Assembly (NCBI RefSeq): GCF_000018545.1
Contig: NC_012587.1
Span: 1,674,001-1,738,000 of the forward strand
DNA length: 64,000 nucleotides
Source: Sinorhizobium fredii NGR234
GTDB lineage: Bacteria; Pseudomonadota; Alphaproteobacteria; Rhizobiales; Rhizobiaceae
Direction of reading: 5' to 3'
Position numbers and translations under genes: made by a program
Part shown: positions 30,548 through 38,918 of the stretch, piece after piece
Position numbering within the stretch: position 1 is the first letter of the stretch
How the letters are laid out: every line of letters starts with the position of its first letter
The notes under the pieces: model-generated
The model's database searches: none
Told to the model about the DNA's origin: nothing
What the model saw: only the letters and a program-made list of their open reading frames with translations

Positions 30548-31623
30548 CCGATGATCCCAAGCATCGCCCCCGCAAGCCCGCCGTCTTCCCGATGGAACCC
30601 GAAACGCCTTCGGCACAGCGCGCGCAAACGCCACGGCGCCCGCCGGCAAGTTTCAGCGACAAGGTCCTATTGACGCCCGACGCAGAGGACCCGTTCATGG
30701 CGACGACTGCCGCCGTCGAGGCGCTCGATCCCCCCGAGGCGCGGCCCCGCCGACATCGCCTCTCTTTCGGCAAGGTTGCCGCAGCGGCTTTCGCCATTGT
30801 CCTGTCACTCGCCACGGGGCTGTGGATCGACCACCTTGTGCGCGATCTCTTCTCCCGCGCCGATTGGCTCGGCTATGCGGCGATCGGCGTGGTGGCGATC
30901 GGCACCCTCGCCTTTCTGGTCGTCGTCGGCCGTGAACTCGCCGGTATGATGCAACTGACGGCCATCCAGAAACTGAAATCGGAGGTCGCCGAAGCTGCCA
31001 CGCTCGGCAACAGCAAGGCCGCACGCGCCACGACTGCGCGACTGGTTCACCTGCTTGCCGCCAATCCCCGCACCGCCAAGGGCCGGGCGCGGCTTGCTGA
31101 AACCGAGGGCGAGATCATCGACGCCCCGCATCTCCTCGAACTGACGGAGCGCGAGCTCCTGGCCCCGCTCGACCGCGATGCCCGCCGAATCATCCTGGCC
31201 GCGTCGAAGCGCGTCTCGATCGTCACTGCCGTCAGCCCTCGTGCGCTCGTCGATCTCGGCTACGTCCTCTACGAATCGGCGCGAATGATTCGAGCAATGG
31301 CCGAGCTCTACGGCGGACCGCCCGGCACGCTCGGCCTCATGCGGCTGATGCGCGATGTGATCGCCCATCTGGCGGTCACGGGTTCCATCGCGGTCGGCGA
31401 CAGCCTGATTCAGCAGGTCCTCGGCCACGGTCTGGCGTCCAAACTCTCCGCCCGCCTCGGCGAGGGCGTGATCAACGGCCTCATGACCGCGCGTATCGGC
31501 ATTGCCGCCATGGACTTGTGCCGGCCCATGCCGTTCCGCGCTTTGAAGCGTCCGGGTATAGGCGATTTCCTGGCTGATCTGACGCCCGGCGCTTCGAAAT
31601 CCGGCGGCTCCAACGGCGTGTGA
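30544..31623 (+). CDS. YcjF/TIGR01620-family membrane protein
   Basis: A 359-residue DUF697-type protein that starts with ATGA overlapping the ycjX stop. The first ~80 residues are hydrophilic; two membrane segments follow at about residues 78-97 (VAAAAFAIVLSLATGLWI) and 105-130. The C-terminal half is the DUF697 domain (DLGYVLYESARMIRAMAELYGG, then SIAVGDSLIQQVLGHG). It is the conserved partner of YcjX. Role unknown; probably inner membrane. Confidence 0.87.
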   Translation: MTDDPKHRPRKPAVFPMEPETPSAQRAQTPRRPPASFSDKVLLTPDAEDPFMATTAAVEALDPPEARPRRHRLSFGKVAAAAFAIVLSLATGLWIDHLVRDLFSRADWLGYAAIGVVAIGTLAFLVVVGRELAGMMQLTAIQKLKSEVAEAATLGNSKAARATTARLVHLLAANPRTAKGRARLAETEGEIIDAPHLLELTERELLAPLDRDARRIILAASKRVSIVTAVSPRALVDLGYVLYESARMIRAMAELYGGPPGTLGLMRLMRDVIAHLAVTGSIAVGDSLIQQVLGHGLASKLSARLGEGVINGLMTARIGIAAMDLCRPMPFRALKRPGIGDFLADLTPGASKSGGSNGV

Positions 31624-31717
31624 CCAGTGCTTTCGGAGTGGCGCGGAAACCCTCCATTAACCATTTTAGCGCAAATGTGGTTGCCAGATTTCGACGTTGA
31701 CCCATCAAGGATCGATC

Positions 31718-32269
31718 ATGTTCCCGCGCCCTTCTTTGATTGTTCGCGGCGTTGCCGCCATCGCGCTTGCAGCCACTGCCGGTATCGCGACGCCTGCATC
31801 GTCCGGTGCTCGCGATAAAGCCTTCTTCGAGAAGGTCGCCGGCCAATGGAAAGGTCCCGGTGAAATCGTCGCCGGCAAATACAAGGGCACCAAATTCACC
31901 TGCGACCTGACGGGCGAGCCGGCCTTGGGCAAGGATGCCGGGATAAAGCTCGACGGCTTCTGCCGCGTCGGCGTGTTCAAGCAGCCGATGTCGGCGATGA
32001 TCACCCAGAAGGGCGGCAGCTATACCGGAAAATTCCTCGATGGCGCCGACGGCAAGGGCTTGGACGTCGTTTCCGGCAATGTCGCCAATGACAAGGTCGT
32101 CGTTGGAATCAACCGCAAGAAATTGAACGGTGCGATGATTGCCCGCCTGCAGAACGCTGAGACCATGAATATCACGATCTCCGTCAAGGTCGAGGAGACG
32201 ATGGTGCCGGTCATCGGCGTCAGCCTCAACAGGCAGATGGACAACATCGCCGTCGGCTCGATCAAGTAG
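31718..32269 (+). CDS. Exported protein of unknown function
   Basis: A 183-residue protein with a Sec-type signal peptide (MFPRPSLIVRGVAAIALAATA...), cleavage likely near residue 28-32 (TPASSGA-RD). The mature part is about 150 residues, rich in Lys and Gly, with repeated beta-strand-like segments and just two cysteines (TCDLTG and GFCRVG), which could form one disulfide. AAGGA lies 8 bases upstream of the ATG. No family was recognised; a small periplasmic beta-rich protein is the best description. Confidence 0.7.
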   Translation: MFPRPSLIVRGVAAIALAATAGIATPASSGARDKAFFEKVAGQWKGPGEIVAGKYKGTKFTCDLTGEPALGKDAGIKLDGFCRVGVFKQPMSAMITQKGGSYTGKFLDGADGKGLDVVSGNVANDKVVVGINRKKLNGAMIARLQNAETMNITISVKVEETMVPVIGVSLNRQMDNIAVGSIK

Positions 32270-32285
32270 CTGCATCGATCCGCTC

Positions 32286-32350
32286 CTACAGCGCCGCGCG
32301 TCCAATCGGACGCGCTAACGTCGCCGCTGTAGGCTTTGAAATGCTGCATG
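32286..32350. repeat. CTACAGCG dispersed palindromic repeat, copy 2
   Basis: Outer arms CTACAGCG (32286-32293) and CGCTGTAG (32325-32332) flank a perfect inner hairpin GCGCGTCC-AATC-GGACGCGC; the tail GCTTTGAAATGCTGCATG matches copy 1. It lies after the exported-protein gene. Confidence 0.75.
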
Positions 32351-32366
32351 ATTGGCAGGCCGGCAG

Positions 32367-32891
32367 CTACAACAGGTTGAGGAAGCCTGCGACCCTGGCA
32401 AGACACAGCCGGCGCGCGGGTCCTTCAGTAGCGTAGAAGTCATGACCGGCGTCGGGGACCGTATAGCTTCGCACAGCCGAGCCCGTTGCCCAGCAATCCG
32501 GGGGTCGGTTCGGATCGTTCTCGCCAAAAACGACCAAAGCCGGCTTCGGCATCGTCGAGGCCTTGACCTCGCGCAGTCTTGTCGAGGATATGCAAATCAG
32601 CCGATCGACGGTCAAGCCGTGAAGCACGCTGTGCCATAGGACGGTGCCGCCGGCGCTATAGCCCAAGGCAACATCGGCAAATTCCGCAAGGCCAACCAGA
32701 CGTTCGGCTGCCCGGATAAATCCATCCTTTTCAACAAGCTTGCGATGTAAGCGTTCGCCCGTATGGTTGACGCCAAGCAGATCGCAGAGGCTCACGGTGC
32801 GGGCGACCGATTGCTGCACACCAGGCAGACAGCGCGACAGGCAATGGGCTGACGGCCGACCGTGGATGTCGGTGACGATCAGCAAACGCAT
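32367..32891 (-). CDS. Small alpha/beta-hydrolase-like protein
   Basis: A 174-residue protein. GYSAGG is a nucleophile elbow with Ser, GENDPN supplies a candidate acid, and PDAGHDFYA a candidate His, in the order Ser-Asp-His of the fold. It is shorter than typical hydrolases, so the lid is probably minimal. The start at 32891 (MRLLIVTDIHG) is chosen; the frame to 32987 overlaps folK. It is 31 bases downstream of folK on the same strand and may be read with the fol operon. The substrate is unknown. Confidence 0.7.
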   Translation of the reverse strand: MRLLIVTDIHGRPSAHCLSRCLPGVQQSVARTVSLCDLLGVNHTGERLHRKLVEKDGFIRAAERLVGLAEFADVALGYSAGGTVLWHSVLHGLTVDRLICISSTRLREVKASTMPKPALVVFGENDPNRPPDCWATGSAVRSYTVPDAGHDFYATEGPARRLCLARVAGFLNLL

Positions 32892-32922
32892 CGCAGCCGT
32901 CCGGATATGGATTGGGAGGCCA

Positions 32923-33447
32923 TCATTCGCGGATCCGCCACCAGTCGGCCGTCTCGTCGGCGACCTCGATTCCGGCCACATCCGCATCGGCCAGCCACGC
33001 GCCGACCGTCCTGCCAGCTACTTCGAGGTCGGCCGCAAAATCGGCAAGCGGCATCAGCACGAACCCGCGTTCGGTCATGCGTGGATGCGGCAATTGCAGC
33101 TTGTCGTTGGCCAGGATCACTCCGTCGAAGGTCAGGAGATCGATGTCGATCGTACGCGGCCCCCAGCGCTCCTTGCGGACGCGCTTCAATGTCCTCTCGA
33201 TCTCGAGGCAGGTTTCAAGCAACGCTTCCGGATCGCGCGTGGTTTCGACCGCCGCGCAGGCATTGAAGAACCAGTTCTGGTCCGTCTTGCCCCAGGGCGG
33301 TGTCCGGTAAAGCCGCGAAACCGCCGCGACCCGGCAGTCCGGCCGTGCGTCAAGGGCCCGCAGGGCGTCCGCCATGGCGCGGCGCGGATCGCCGATATTG
33401 CCACCCAGCCCCAGAGTGGCGCGCCGCCACGTCTTACCCGACGACAT
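32923..33447 (-). CDS. folK: 2-amino-4-hydroxy-6-hydroxymethyldihydropteridine diphosphokinase
   Basis: A 174-residue HPPK of folate synthesis that pyrophosphorylates hydroxymethyl-dihydropterin using ATP. GLGGNIGDP near the N-terminus, YRTPPWGKTDQNWFFNA and the signature RWGPRTIDIDLL are present. The start at 33447 (MSSGKTWRR) overlaps the folB stop by 14 bases. It is the last fol gene in the folP-folB-folK order. Confidence 0.95.
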   Translation of the reverse strand: MSSGKTWRRATLGLGGNIGDPRRAMADALRALDARPDCRVAAVSRLYRTPPWGKTDQNWFFNACAAVETTRDPEALLETCLEIERTLKRVRKERWGPRTIDIDLLTFDGVILANDKLQLPHPRMTERGFVLMPLADFAADLEVAGRTVGAWLADADVAGIEVADETADWWRIRE

Positions 33448-33805
33448 GCTCGACCGTGACTTCCACGTAGTCCAGAACGCCTGGGACCGGAGCGTTGGGC
33501 TTGCGGATGGACACCTTGGCCCGGCGTATCTGCCGGAAGCGTGCGCACAAGGTCTTGGCGACCTCGAGGGCAAGAGCCTCGATCAGGTAGCGTCTGCGTC
33601 CGGTGACGATCCTTTCGATCTCCGCGAAAGCGATGCCGTAATGCACGGTGTCGTCGATGCAGTCTTCGGCAAGTGCCGTGCCCTGCTCCACCTCGAGCTC
33701 GGCGTCCACGAAGAAACGCTGGCCGAGGAATTCTTCCTCGTCGAGCACGCCATGGCGGGCAAAGAAGGCGCAATTCTTCAGGGTAATCGTATAGGTCGCA
33801 GTCAT
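33434..33805 (-). CDS. folB: Dihydroneopterin aldolase
   Basis: A 123-residue FolB that converts dihydroneopterin to hydroxymethyl-dihydropterin. FARHGVLDEEEFLGQRFFVD contains the active-site Glu/Lys region, followed by TVHYGIAFAEIE and a Lys/Pro segment (VSIRKPNAPVPG). Its ATG overlaps the folP stop (ATGA) and its stop lies inside folK, so the three genes are tightly coupled. Confidence 0.95.
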   Translation of the reverse strand: MTATYTITLKNCAFFARHGVLDEEEFLGQRFFVDAELEVEQGTALAEDCIDDTVHYGIAFAEIERIVTGRRRYLIEALALEVAKTLCARFRQIRRAKVSIRKPNAPVPGVLDYVEVTVEHVVG

Positions 33806-34671
33806 GGCTTCATGTCCCGTCGGCTGTTCTTTGCGATGAGCATAGCATCCGCGATCGCCAGTGCATCCCTGTTGATTGCGACATCGTGCACCCGAAAGAC
33901 CGCAGCACCGGCCGCTCGGAGAAGCCCCGTCGTCACCGCGGTAGCGGCGTCGCGGTCTTTCGCCTCGCGGCCGGTAACGGCGCCGAGGAAACGCTTGCGC
34001 GACGTACCGACCAGGTACGGTTGGCCGAACCGGTGCAATTCCGCGAAACGCGCCATGAGTTCGAGGTTTTCGTCCGCGTCCTTGGCGAAACCATAACCAG
34101 GGTCCAGGACGATTCGGTCGCGCGTGACGCCTGCCTCGCCGGCAATCTGCAACGACCGGCTCAGGAAATGGAACTGATCCTCGACGACGTCATCGAGCTT
34201 CTGACGGTCGCGCCCCGTATGCATGATGCAAAGTCCGGCACCCGTCTCGGCAGCGACCTCAGCGATCGCCGGTTCGCGCTGCAGGCCGTGCACGTCGTTG
34301 ACGATATGGGCACCAGCTTCCACCGCCAGACGCGCCGTTTCGGCGCGGTAGGTGTCGACCGAGATAATGGCATCCGTCTCGCGGACCAGTCTCTCGATGA
34401 CCGGCAGAATGCGCGCCTGCTCCTCCGCGGCGTCGACTGGATCCGCGTCGGGGCGGGTCGACTCCCCGCCGATGTCCAGGATCGCCGCCCCGTCAGCGAG
34501 GGCGCGCGTCGCGGCCGCGACTGCCGCCGTGGCATCGGCAAAGCGGCCGCCATCGGAAAAGGAATCCGGTGTGACATTGATGATCGCCATCAGGACACCG
34601 CGCGGCCCCAGTTCCAACGCGCGCCCATGCGCCAACTGCCAACGAAATTTTTGAAATGGATCGTAAGTCAT
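33802..34671 (-). CDS. folP: Dihydropteroate synthase
   Basis: A 289-residue DHPS, the sulfonamide target, joining pABA to pterin pyrophosphate. IINVTPDSFSDGG, LDIGGESTRPDAD and the TGLLRAAGAAVFRVHDV ending with the last catalytic residues are intact. The start at 34671 (MTYDPFQKF) is preferred; a frame to 34743 is possible and the ribosome site is weak either way. First gene of folP-folB-folK. Confidence 0.93.
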   Translation of the reverse strand: MTYDPFQKFRWQLAHGRALELGPRGVLMAIINVTPDSFSDGGRFADATAAVAAATRALADGAAILDIGGESTRPDADPVDAAEEQARILPVIERLVRETDAIISVDTYRAETARLAVEAGAHIVNDVHGLQREPAIAEVAAETGAGLCIMHTGRDRQKLDDVVEDQFHFLSRSLQIAGEAGVTRDRIVLDPGYGFAKDADENLELMARFAELHRFGQPYLVGTSRKRFLGAVTGREAKDRDAATAVTTGLLRAAGAAVFRVHDVAINRDALAIADAMLIAKNSRRDMKP

Positions 34672-34866
34672 CTTCGGCGGTCCGCGGCTTTGAGCGACGC
34701 CATCCTCGTCGGCGTTGTGGAAAGTGGGCGCCTTTGAAAGCAAAGGGTTAGCACGACTCTTTCACGCAGCTTGCGATTTGTCGACGTCGGAATGGGCCGA
34801 TTTCTGTTGCGCTCGCCCCGGCTATGCCCCAAGCTTGCGCCAACTTCAATCCAAGAGTGCCGACCG

Positions 34867-35496
34867 ATGTTCCGAGTTCGTAATCCGCTGAGAGCCGCCC
34901 TGATTGCATTTCTTGTCGGCCTGCCGCTCAGCAATGCCTCGGGCGAGACTTTGATCAGCAAGAGCGTCACCTATTTCTCGATCGGCGGACGCACGGCGGC
35001 GGAACTTGACCGGGCCCTTGCCGCCAGCGGTCCGCTGATGAAGAACACCGGCACGCGCCACCCCGGCGCCACGCGAATCAAGTTCGGCGGCACGATAACC
35101 TATGTCAGCCGGCGCGGGCGCTGCGCCGTCGGAACGGCACGCGTGACGCTCAGCACGCGCATCATCTTGCCGCGCTGGAAGTACCGCCCGCAGGCAAGCC
35201 GCGACCTCGCTCTCGTCTGGGACACGCTGGCCGCCGACATCAAACGTCACGAAGAGCGCCATGCCGAGATCGCACGCAACCACGCCCGTCACATGGAACG
35301 GGCCTTTCTTGGCTTGAAGCCGGAAGCGGATTGCGAGCTTATGCAGGCTCGGGTGGCCGAGTTGAGCGCCGCGGAAGTCGCAAGCCACGACAAGGACCAG
35401 GCCCGCTTTGACCGAACGGAAGCGGCGAACTTCGACCGCCGCATGATACGCCTGCTGCAATATCGCCTGGACTCGCTGAAGAAGGCAGAGCGTTAG
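34867..35496 (+). CDS. DUF922-family secreted protein, predicted Zn-dependent protease
   Basis: A 209-residue protein with an N-terminal signal peptide (MFRVRNPLRAALIAFLVGLPLS...; cleavage near residue 24-26). The mature part matches the DUF922 layout: ISKSVTYFSIGGRTAAELD at the start and HEERHAEIARNHA, an HExxH-type motif that suggests a metalloprotease (inferred, not proven). The start at 34867 is chosen over 34771 because only this gives a clean signal peptide. It is divergent from the folP operon; nothing nearby suggests a substrate. Confidence 0.78.
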   Translation: MFRVRNPLRAALIAFLVGLPLSNASGETLISKSVTYFSIGGRTAAELDRALAASGPLMKNTGTRHPGATRIKFGGTITYVSRRGRCAVGTARVTLSTRIILPRWKYRPQASRDLALVWDTLAADIKRHEERHAEIARNHARHMERAFLGLKPEADCELMQARVAELSAAEVASHDKDQARFDRTEAANFDRRMIRLLQYRLDSLKKAER

Positions 35497-35755
35497 GCGG
35501 GGCGATTACCAGCTCCGTGCTGCCCATGTCCCTTGGGAACCATCGCCCCAAAGAACAATGTGATTTCACCCCCAATCCCCTGGCAAGGGAAGGCGAAAAA
35601 CCCACAGTATTTTATTGGCGGATTCTAACGATAGCCGCTGATAAACGACTCAGCTATATTAACATCATGAAACGAGTGGCGGGGTTAAAGTTCAACCGCT
35701 CGACGGACTGGCCATTTATTTTCGGATCGACAGTAAAAACGTCGCATTTCCATCG

Positions 35756-35932
35756 TTGACTTAGTGCTTGATAGGGTTCGCTTCATCGCTTGCGGGTGCT
35801 TCAAAGCCCCGGGTGATAAGCAAAACAGGTTCTCCTGGCGTGTCTTGGTGCAGCAGGTGCTCCCTCCCTCATCTGTATGCGATACGCCCTCCTTGCCTCG
35901 CTCGTCGCCACGACCAGCGAGGCATTTTTTTT
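35756..35932 (+). ncRNA. Candidate intergenic small RNA
   Basis: A 608-base gap between the DUF922 gene and the IS91-like island, lower in GC than its flanks at 35600-35760. A TTGAC hexamer lies near 35756, and a strong intrinsic terminator closes the segment at 35894-35932. A CU-rich stretch, GCTCCCTCCCTCATC, precedes the stem and could pair with ribosome-binding sites. Short ORFs across it are weak. The 5' end is a guess. Confidence 0.35.
35894..35932 (+). terminator. Strong orphan intrinsic terminator
   Basis: TGCCTCGCT and AGCGAGGCA pair (9 bp) around a GTCG/CGAC inner stem, then eight T. No protein gene ends just upstream. Confidence 0.8.
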
Positions 35933-36104
35933 GCGATATCTTCGATAGCCCGGAGGAGGATCTGCTGTTAAAGCGGGTCGCGATTTTTAGGATTCAGGAT
36001 TGAACGAAGCCGCTGACGCGGCATTTGGGGCATCTGATTTGCATGGTGTGCCCCTGTTTTGAAGGATTGGGCTGTTTGGCCCAACCTTTGAACAGGAGAG
36101 TATC

Positions 36105-36965
36105 ATGAGTGAGATGAGCCCGCTGCGGCGACGGATGATCGAGGACATGACGATCCGCAATTTGTCGCCGGCGACGCAGCGATCGTATTTGCATGCAGTG
36201 ACGAAGTTTTCGCGCTATTTCGGTCGGTCGCCGGACCGGTTGGGGCTGGAGGATGTGCGTGCCTTTCAGGTGCATCTGGTGTCGTCGGGGCTATCATGGC
36301 CGGCCTTGAACCAGACGGTTTGCGCCCTTCGCTTCTTCTTCGGCGTCACGCTTGGACATGCGGAGATACCGGAGCGCATTGCCTATGCCCGAACGCCCGC
36401 CAAGTTGCCGACGATATTGAACGGCGATGAGATCGTGCGGTTTTTGGAAGCGGTCCCGAGCCTGAAGACACGAACGGCGCTGACGACGGCTTATGCGGCT
36501 GGTTTGCGCGCCACCGAGACGGTCAGTCTCAAGGTCAGCAACATCGACGGCGAGCGCGGCGTCATCCGCATCGAGCATGGCAAAGGCGGCAAGGACCGCA
36601 ACGTGATGCTGTCGGCGCAGTTGCTTCATATCCTTCGGGTCTATTGGAAGCTGGTGCGACCGCAGGTCTGGTTGTTTCCGGGACGTGACGAGAGCAAACC
36701 CATCGATGTCCAGGTTCTGCATTCTGCCTGCCGTTCGGCACGTGCCGCAGCCGGCATCGACAAGCGGATATCGGTGCACACGTTGCGCCACAGCTTTGCC
36801 ACCCATCTCTTGGAGAGCGGCACCGACATTCGTATCATCCAGGTCCTGCTCGGCCACAACAATCTGTCGACCACGGCGCGTTACACGAAAGTGTCCAACA
36901 CACTCATCCGCGCCACGACCAGTCCGCTCGACCGGCTGACGCTGGAGGTGGTGCCGACAGGCTGA
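36105..36965 (+). CDS. Tyrosine recombinase/phage-type integrase (IS-associated)
   Basis: A 286-residue tyrosine recombinase. The N-terminal SAM-like arm-binding domain (TIRNLSPATQRSYLHAVTKF) precedes the catalytic domain with GLRATE (first Arg), THxLRHSFATHLLES-type His-x-x-Arg box (HTLRHSFATHLLESG), VLLGHNNLSTTARY with the Tyr nucleophile in ARYTKVS. The RBS GAACAGGAG lies just upstream. It is fully intact, so it may be functional with the adjacent transposase. Confidence 0.88.
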   Translation: MSEMSPLRRRMIEDMTIRNLSPATQRSYLHAVTKFSRYFGRSPDRLGLEDVRAFQVHLVSSGLSWPALNQTVCALRFFFGVTLGHAEIPERIAYARTPAKLPTILNGDEIVRFLEAVPSLKTRTALTTAYAAGLRATETVSLKVSNIDGERGVIRIEHGKGGKDRNVMLSAQLLHILRVYWKLVRPQVWLFPGRDESKPIDVQVLHSACRSARAAAGIDKRISVHTLRHSFATHLLESGTDIRIIQVLLGHNNLSTTARYTKVSNTLIRATTSPLDRLTLEVVPTG

Positions 36966-36977
36966 GGACATTCCGCC

Positions 36978-38156
36978 ATGGCGGCGGGATTGGAGGTGGC
37001 GGACATTTTTCGCCGCCACGGGGAAGGATATCGTCAATCGCATGACACGCATCTCGGGCGGGTTGAGCGCCGGGTGATGAGCGCGGTCGAGATGTGTCGG
37101 ACCGCGCGGCTGGGCGGCCATGTCCAGCAATGCCGGAATTGTGAGGCGCTCCGCATCGCCTACAATTCCTGCCGTAACCGGCATTGCCCAAAGTGTCAGG
37201 GACAGGCCAGCCGCGATTGGCTTGCCGCCCGGCAGGCCGACCTGCTGCCGGTCAGCTATTTCCACGTCGTCTTCACCGTGCCGCAAGCGATCGCCGCGAT
37301 TGCCTTCCAGAACAAGCAGGTGGTCTATGCTGTCCTGTTTCGCGCCGTCGCCGAGACACTCCGCAGACTTGCCGCTGACCCCAGACATCTGGGTGCTGAA
37401 CTCGGCTTTATCGCCGTGCTGCATTCCTGGGGGCAGAACCTCCATTATCACCCACACATCCACTGCATCGTGCCGGGCGGCGGATTGTCGTTCGATCAAA
37501 CCCGCTGGGTGGCTTGTCGGAGGAACTTCTTCCTGCCCGTGCGGGTGCTGTCGCGCCTGTTCCGGCGACTGTTTCTCGAATACCTGAAGCAGGCTCATGA
37601 CGAAGGCCAGCTTCAGTTCTTCGGCAGCATCGCGAGCCTGGCCGATCCAGCTGCATTCACGCGCATGATCAGAGAAGCGCGGCGCGTCAATTGGATCGTC
37701 TATGCCAAGCCGCCCTTTGCCGGACCCCAACAGGTGCTGGCCTATCTCGGCCGCTACACCCATCGCATCGCCATCTCCAATTCCCGCCTCGTCAGCATGG
37801 ATGGTGGTCAGGTCACATTCCGCTGGAAGGATTATCGCAGGGGTGGCAGGCAGAAGCGGATGACGCTCGATGCCCACGAGTTCATTCGTCGCTTCCTGCT
37901 GCATACGGTTCCGGACGGCTTCCATCGCATCCGTCACTTTGGCTTGCTTGCCAACGGACAGCGGCAGCAGAAGCTGGAGGCATGCCGCAATCTCCTCAAT
38001 GTCCCGCAGCCGGAAGAGCCGGTCGAAGACCTGGATACGGTCGAGGCCCCGCCATTTGCACACCGCTGTCCCTGTTGCGGCGGAAGGATGAACATCCTCG
38101 GCACCTGGAAGCCGCGTCAACCAGCCTGTCGACCAGCATGGAACGATAGCTCATGA
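36978..38156 (+). CDS. IS91-family transposase
   Basis: A 392-residue Y2/HUH transposase. The N-terminal zinc-finger block has paired cysteines (QQCRNCEALR and NRHCPKCQG), the HUH motif is HPHIHCIVPGGG (His-Ile-His), and the Tyr motif appears as YLGRYTHRIAIS. It is intact through the conserved CPCCGG near the C-terminus. Rolling-circle transposition is expected by family. It starts 12 bases after the recombinase stop. Confidence 0.88.
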   Translation: MAAGLEVADIFRRHGEGYRQSHDTHLGRVERRVMSAVEMCRTARLGGHVQQCRNCEALRIAYNSCRNRHCPKCQGQASRDWLAARQADLLPVSYFHVVFTVPQAIAAIAFQNKQVVYAVLFRAVAETLRRLAADPRHLGAELGFIAVLHSWGQNLHYHPHIHCIVPGGGLSFDQTRWVACRRNFFLPVRVLSRLFRRLFLEYLKQAHDEGQLQFFGSIASLADPAAFTRMIREARRVNWIVYAKPPFAGPQQVLAYLGRYTHRIAISNSRLVSMDGGQVTFRWKDYRRGGRQKRMTLDAHEFIRRFLLHTVPDGFHRIRHFGLLANGQRQQKLEACRNLLNVPQPEEPVEDLDTVEAPPFAHRCPCCGGRMNILGTWKPRQPACRPAWNDSS

Positions 38157-38558
38157 CCCTATCAGACCTGGCATCACTCCAACAATCAACGTCGGCAGAT
38201 CGAAGGGCCGCGAGCGAATGGCTTTGGCCAAGCATGCCGGCGCAACACAAAACGCAGCATCGCCGAAGCCTCGTTCGGCACAGATCAACCAAAAACACCG
38301 CCAGACACATCTCAATTGGCGACAAGAACCTTCTTCTCAGCCGCTCTTCCAGCCCCGCCTGGGCTCGCCCCAGCCAAACGCCATCCACCGCTTCGGTTAA
38401 ATCCCCATAGTGCCAAACAACCCGCGCCTTCGCTCAATCCGGCTTCAATGAGGTCCGATCAGCGAATGCTGCATCCAAAGCGGCCGGACCTCACAGAACC
38501 CTCCAGATTCCCGAATCGGGGTTGGCTGTGATTCCCTCGCTTTGACGGGAGGGACACC
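38157..38558. other. Inter-element spacer / IS91 right-end region
   Basis: 402 bases between the two transposase genes. It has no convincing gene; small frames lack start signals. It contains the GCCGAA-GCCTCG-TTCGGC hairpin and probably the IS91 terminal sequence plus the left end of the IS630 element. Confidence 0.4.
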
Positions 38559-38918
38559 ATGGGCAAATCACATCCGCTTGCTTTGCGTAGTCGTGTCATT
38601 GCGTTTGTCGAGGACGGTCACAGCCATCGGGCCGCGGCCCGGCACTTCCGGGTGTCGCCGCGTTTCGTGAACAATCTGGTGAAGCTCAAACGCGCGACCG
38701 GATCGCTGGCGCCACGGCGGCAAGGCCATCTGGGTGGCGGCAAGCTGAACGCGCATGGCGAGTGGGTCCGCGAGCGCCTGGCGCAGAATGGCGACCTGAC
38801 GCTGGACGAACTGTGCCTGGAACTCGCCGGGCGCGGCGTCATCGTGCACCGCTCCAATGTTGGCCGTCTTCTCCACCGCCTCGACCTCAGCCATAAAAAA
38901 AAGCCTGCAGGCAAGTGA
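38559..38918 (+). CDS. IS630 transposase, N-terminal frame (orfA)
   Basis: A 119-residue helix-turn-helix domain typical of the IS630 N-terminus (LRSRVIAFVEDGHSHRAAAR, then HFRVSPRFVNNLVKLKRATG). RBS GGGAGGG lies 8 bases upstream. It runs into A8 (38895-38902) and ends 5 codons later, while the DDE domain continues in the next frame. Product would be truncated without slippage. Confidence 0.8.
   Translation: MGKSHPLALRSRVIAFVEDGHSHRAAARHFRVSPRFVNNLVKLKRATGSLAPRRQGHLGGGKLNAHGEWVRERLAQNGDLTLDELCLELAGRGVIVHRSNVGRLLHRLDLSHKKKPAGK

Larger units (their letters stand above)
36010..38400 (+). mobile_element. IS91-like element with accessory tyrosine recombinase
   Basis: Carries a site-specific recombinase and an IS91-type transposase 12 bases apart on one strand, the known layout of some IS91 relatives. 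Ends were not resolved; about 36010 and 38400 are estimates from the gene limits and from a GCCGAA/TTCGGC hairpin near 38270-38290. IS91 elements lack inverted repeats, so end mapping needs comparison with another copy. Confidence 0.65.

Noticed and set aside
35764..36003. 79-residue frame across the sRNA candidate
   Set aside because: No ribosome site, Cys/Arg-rich composition unlike neighbours and it crosses the terminator.
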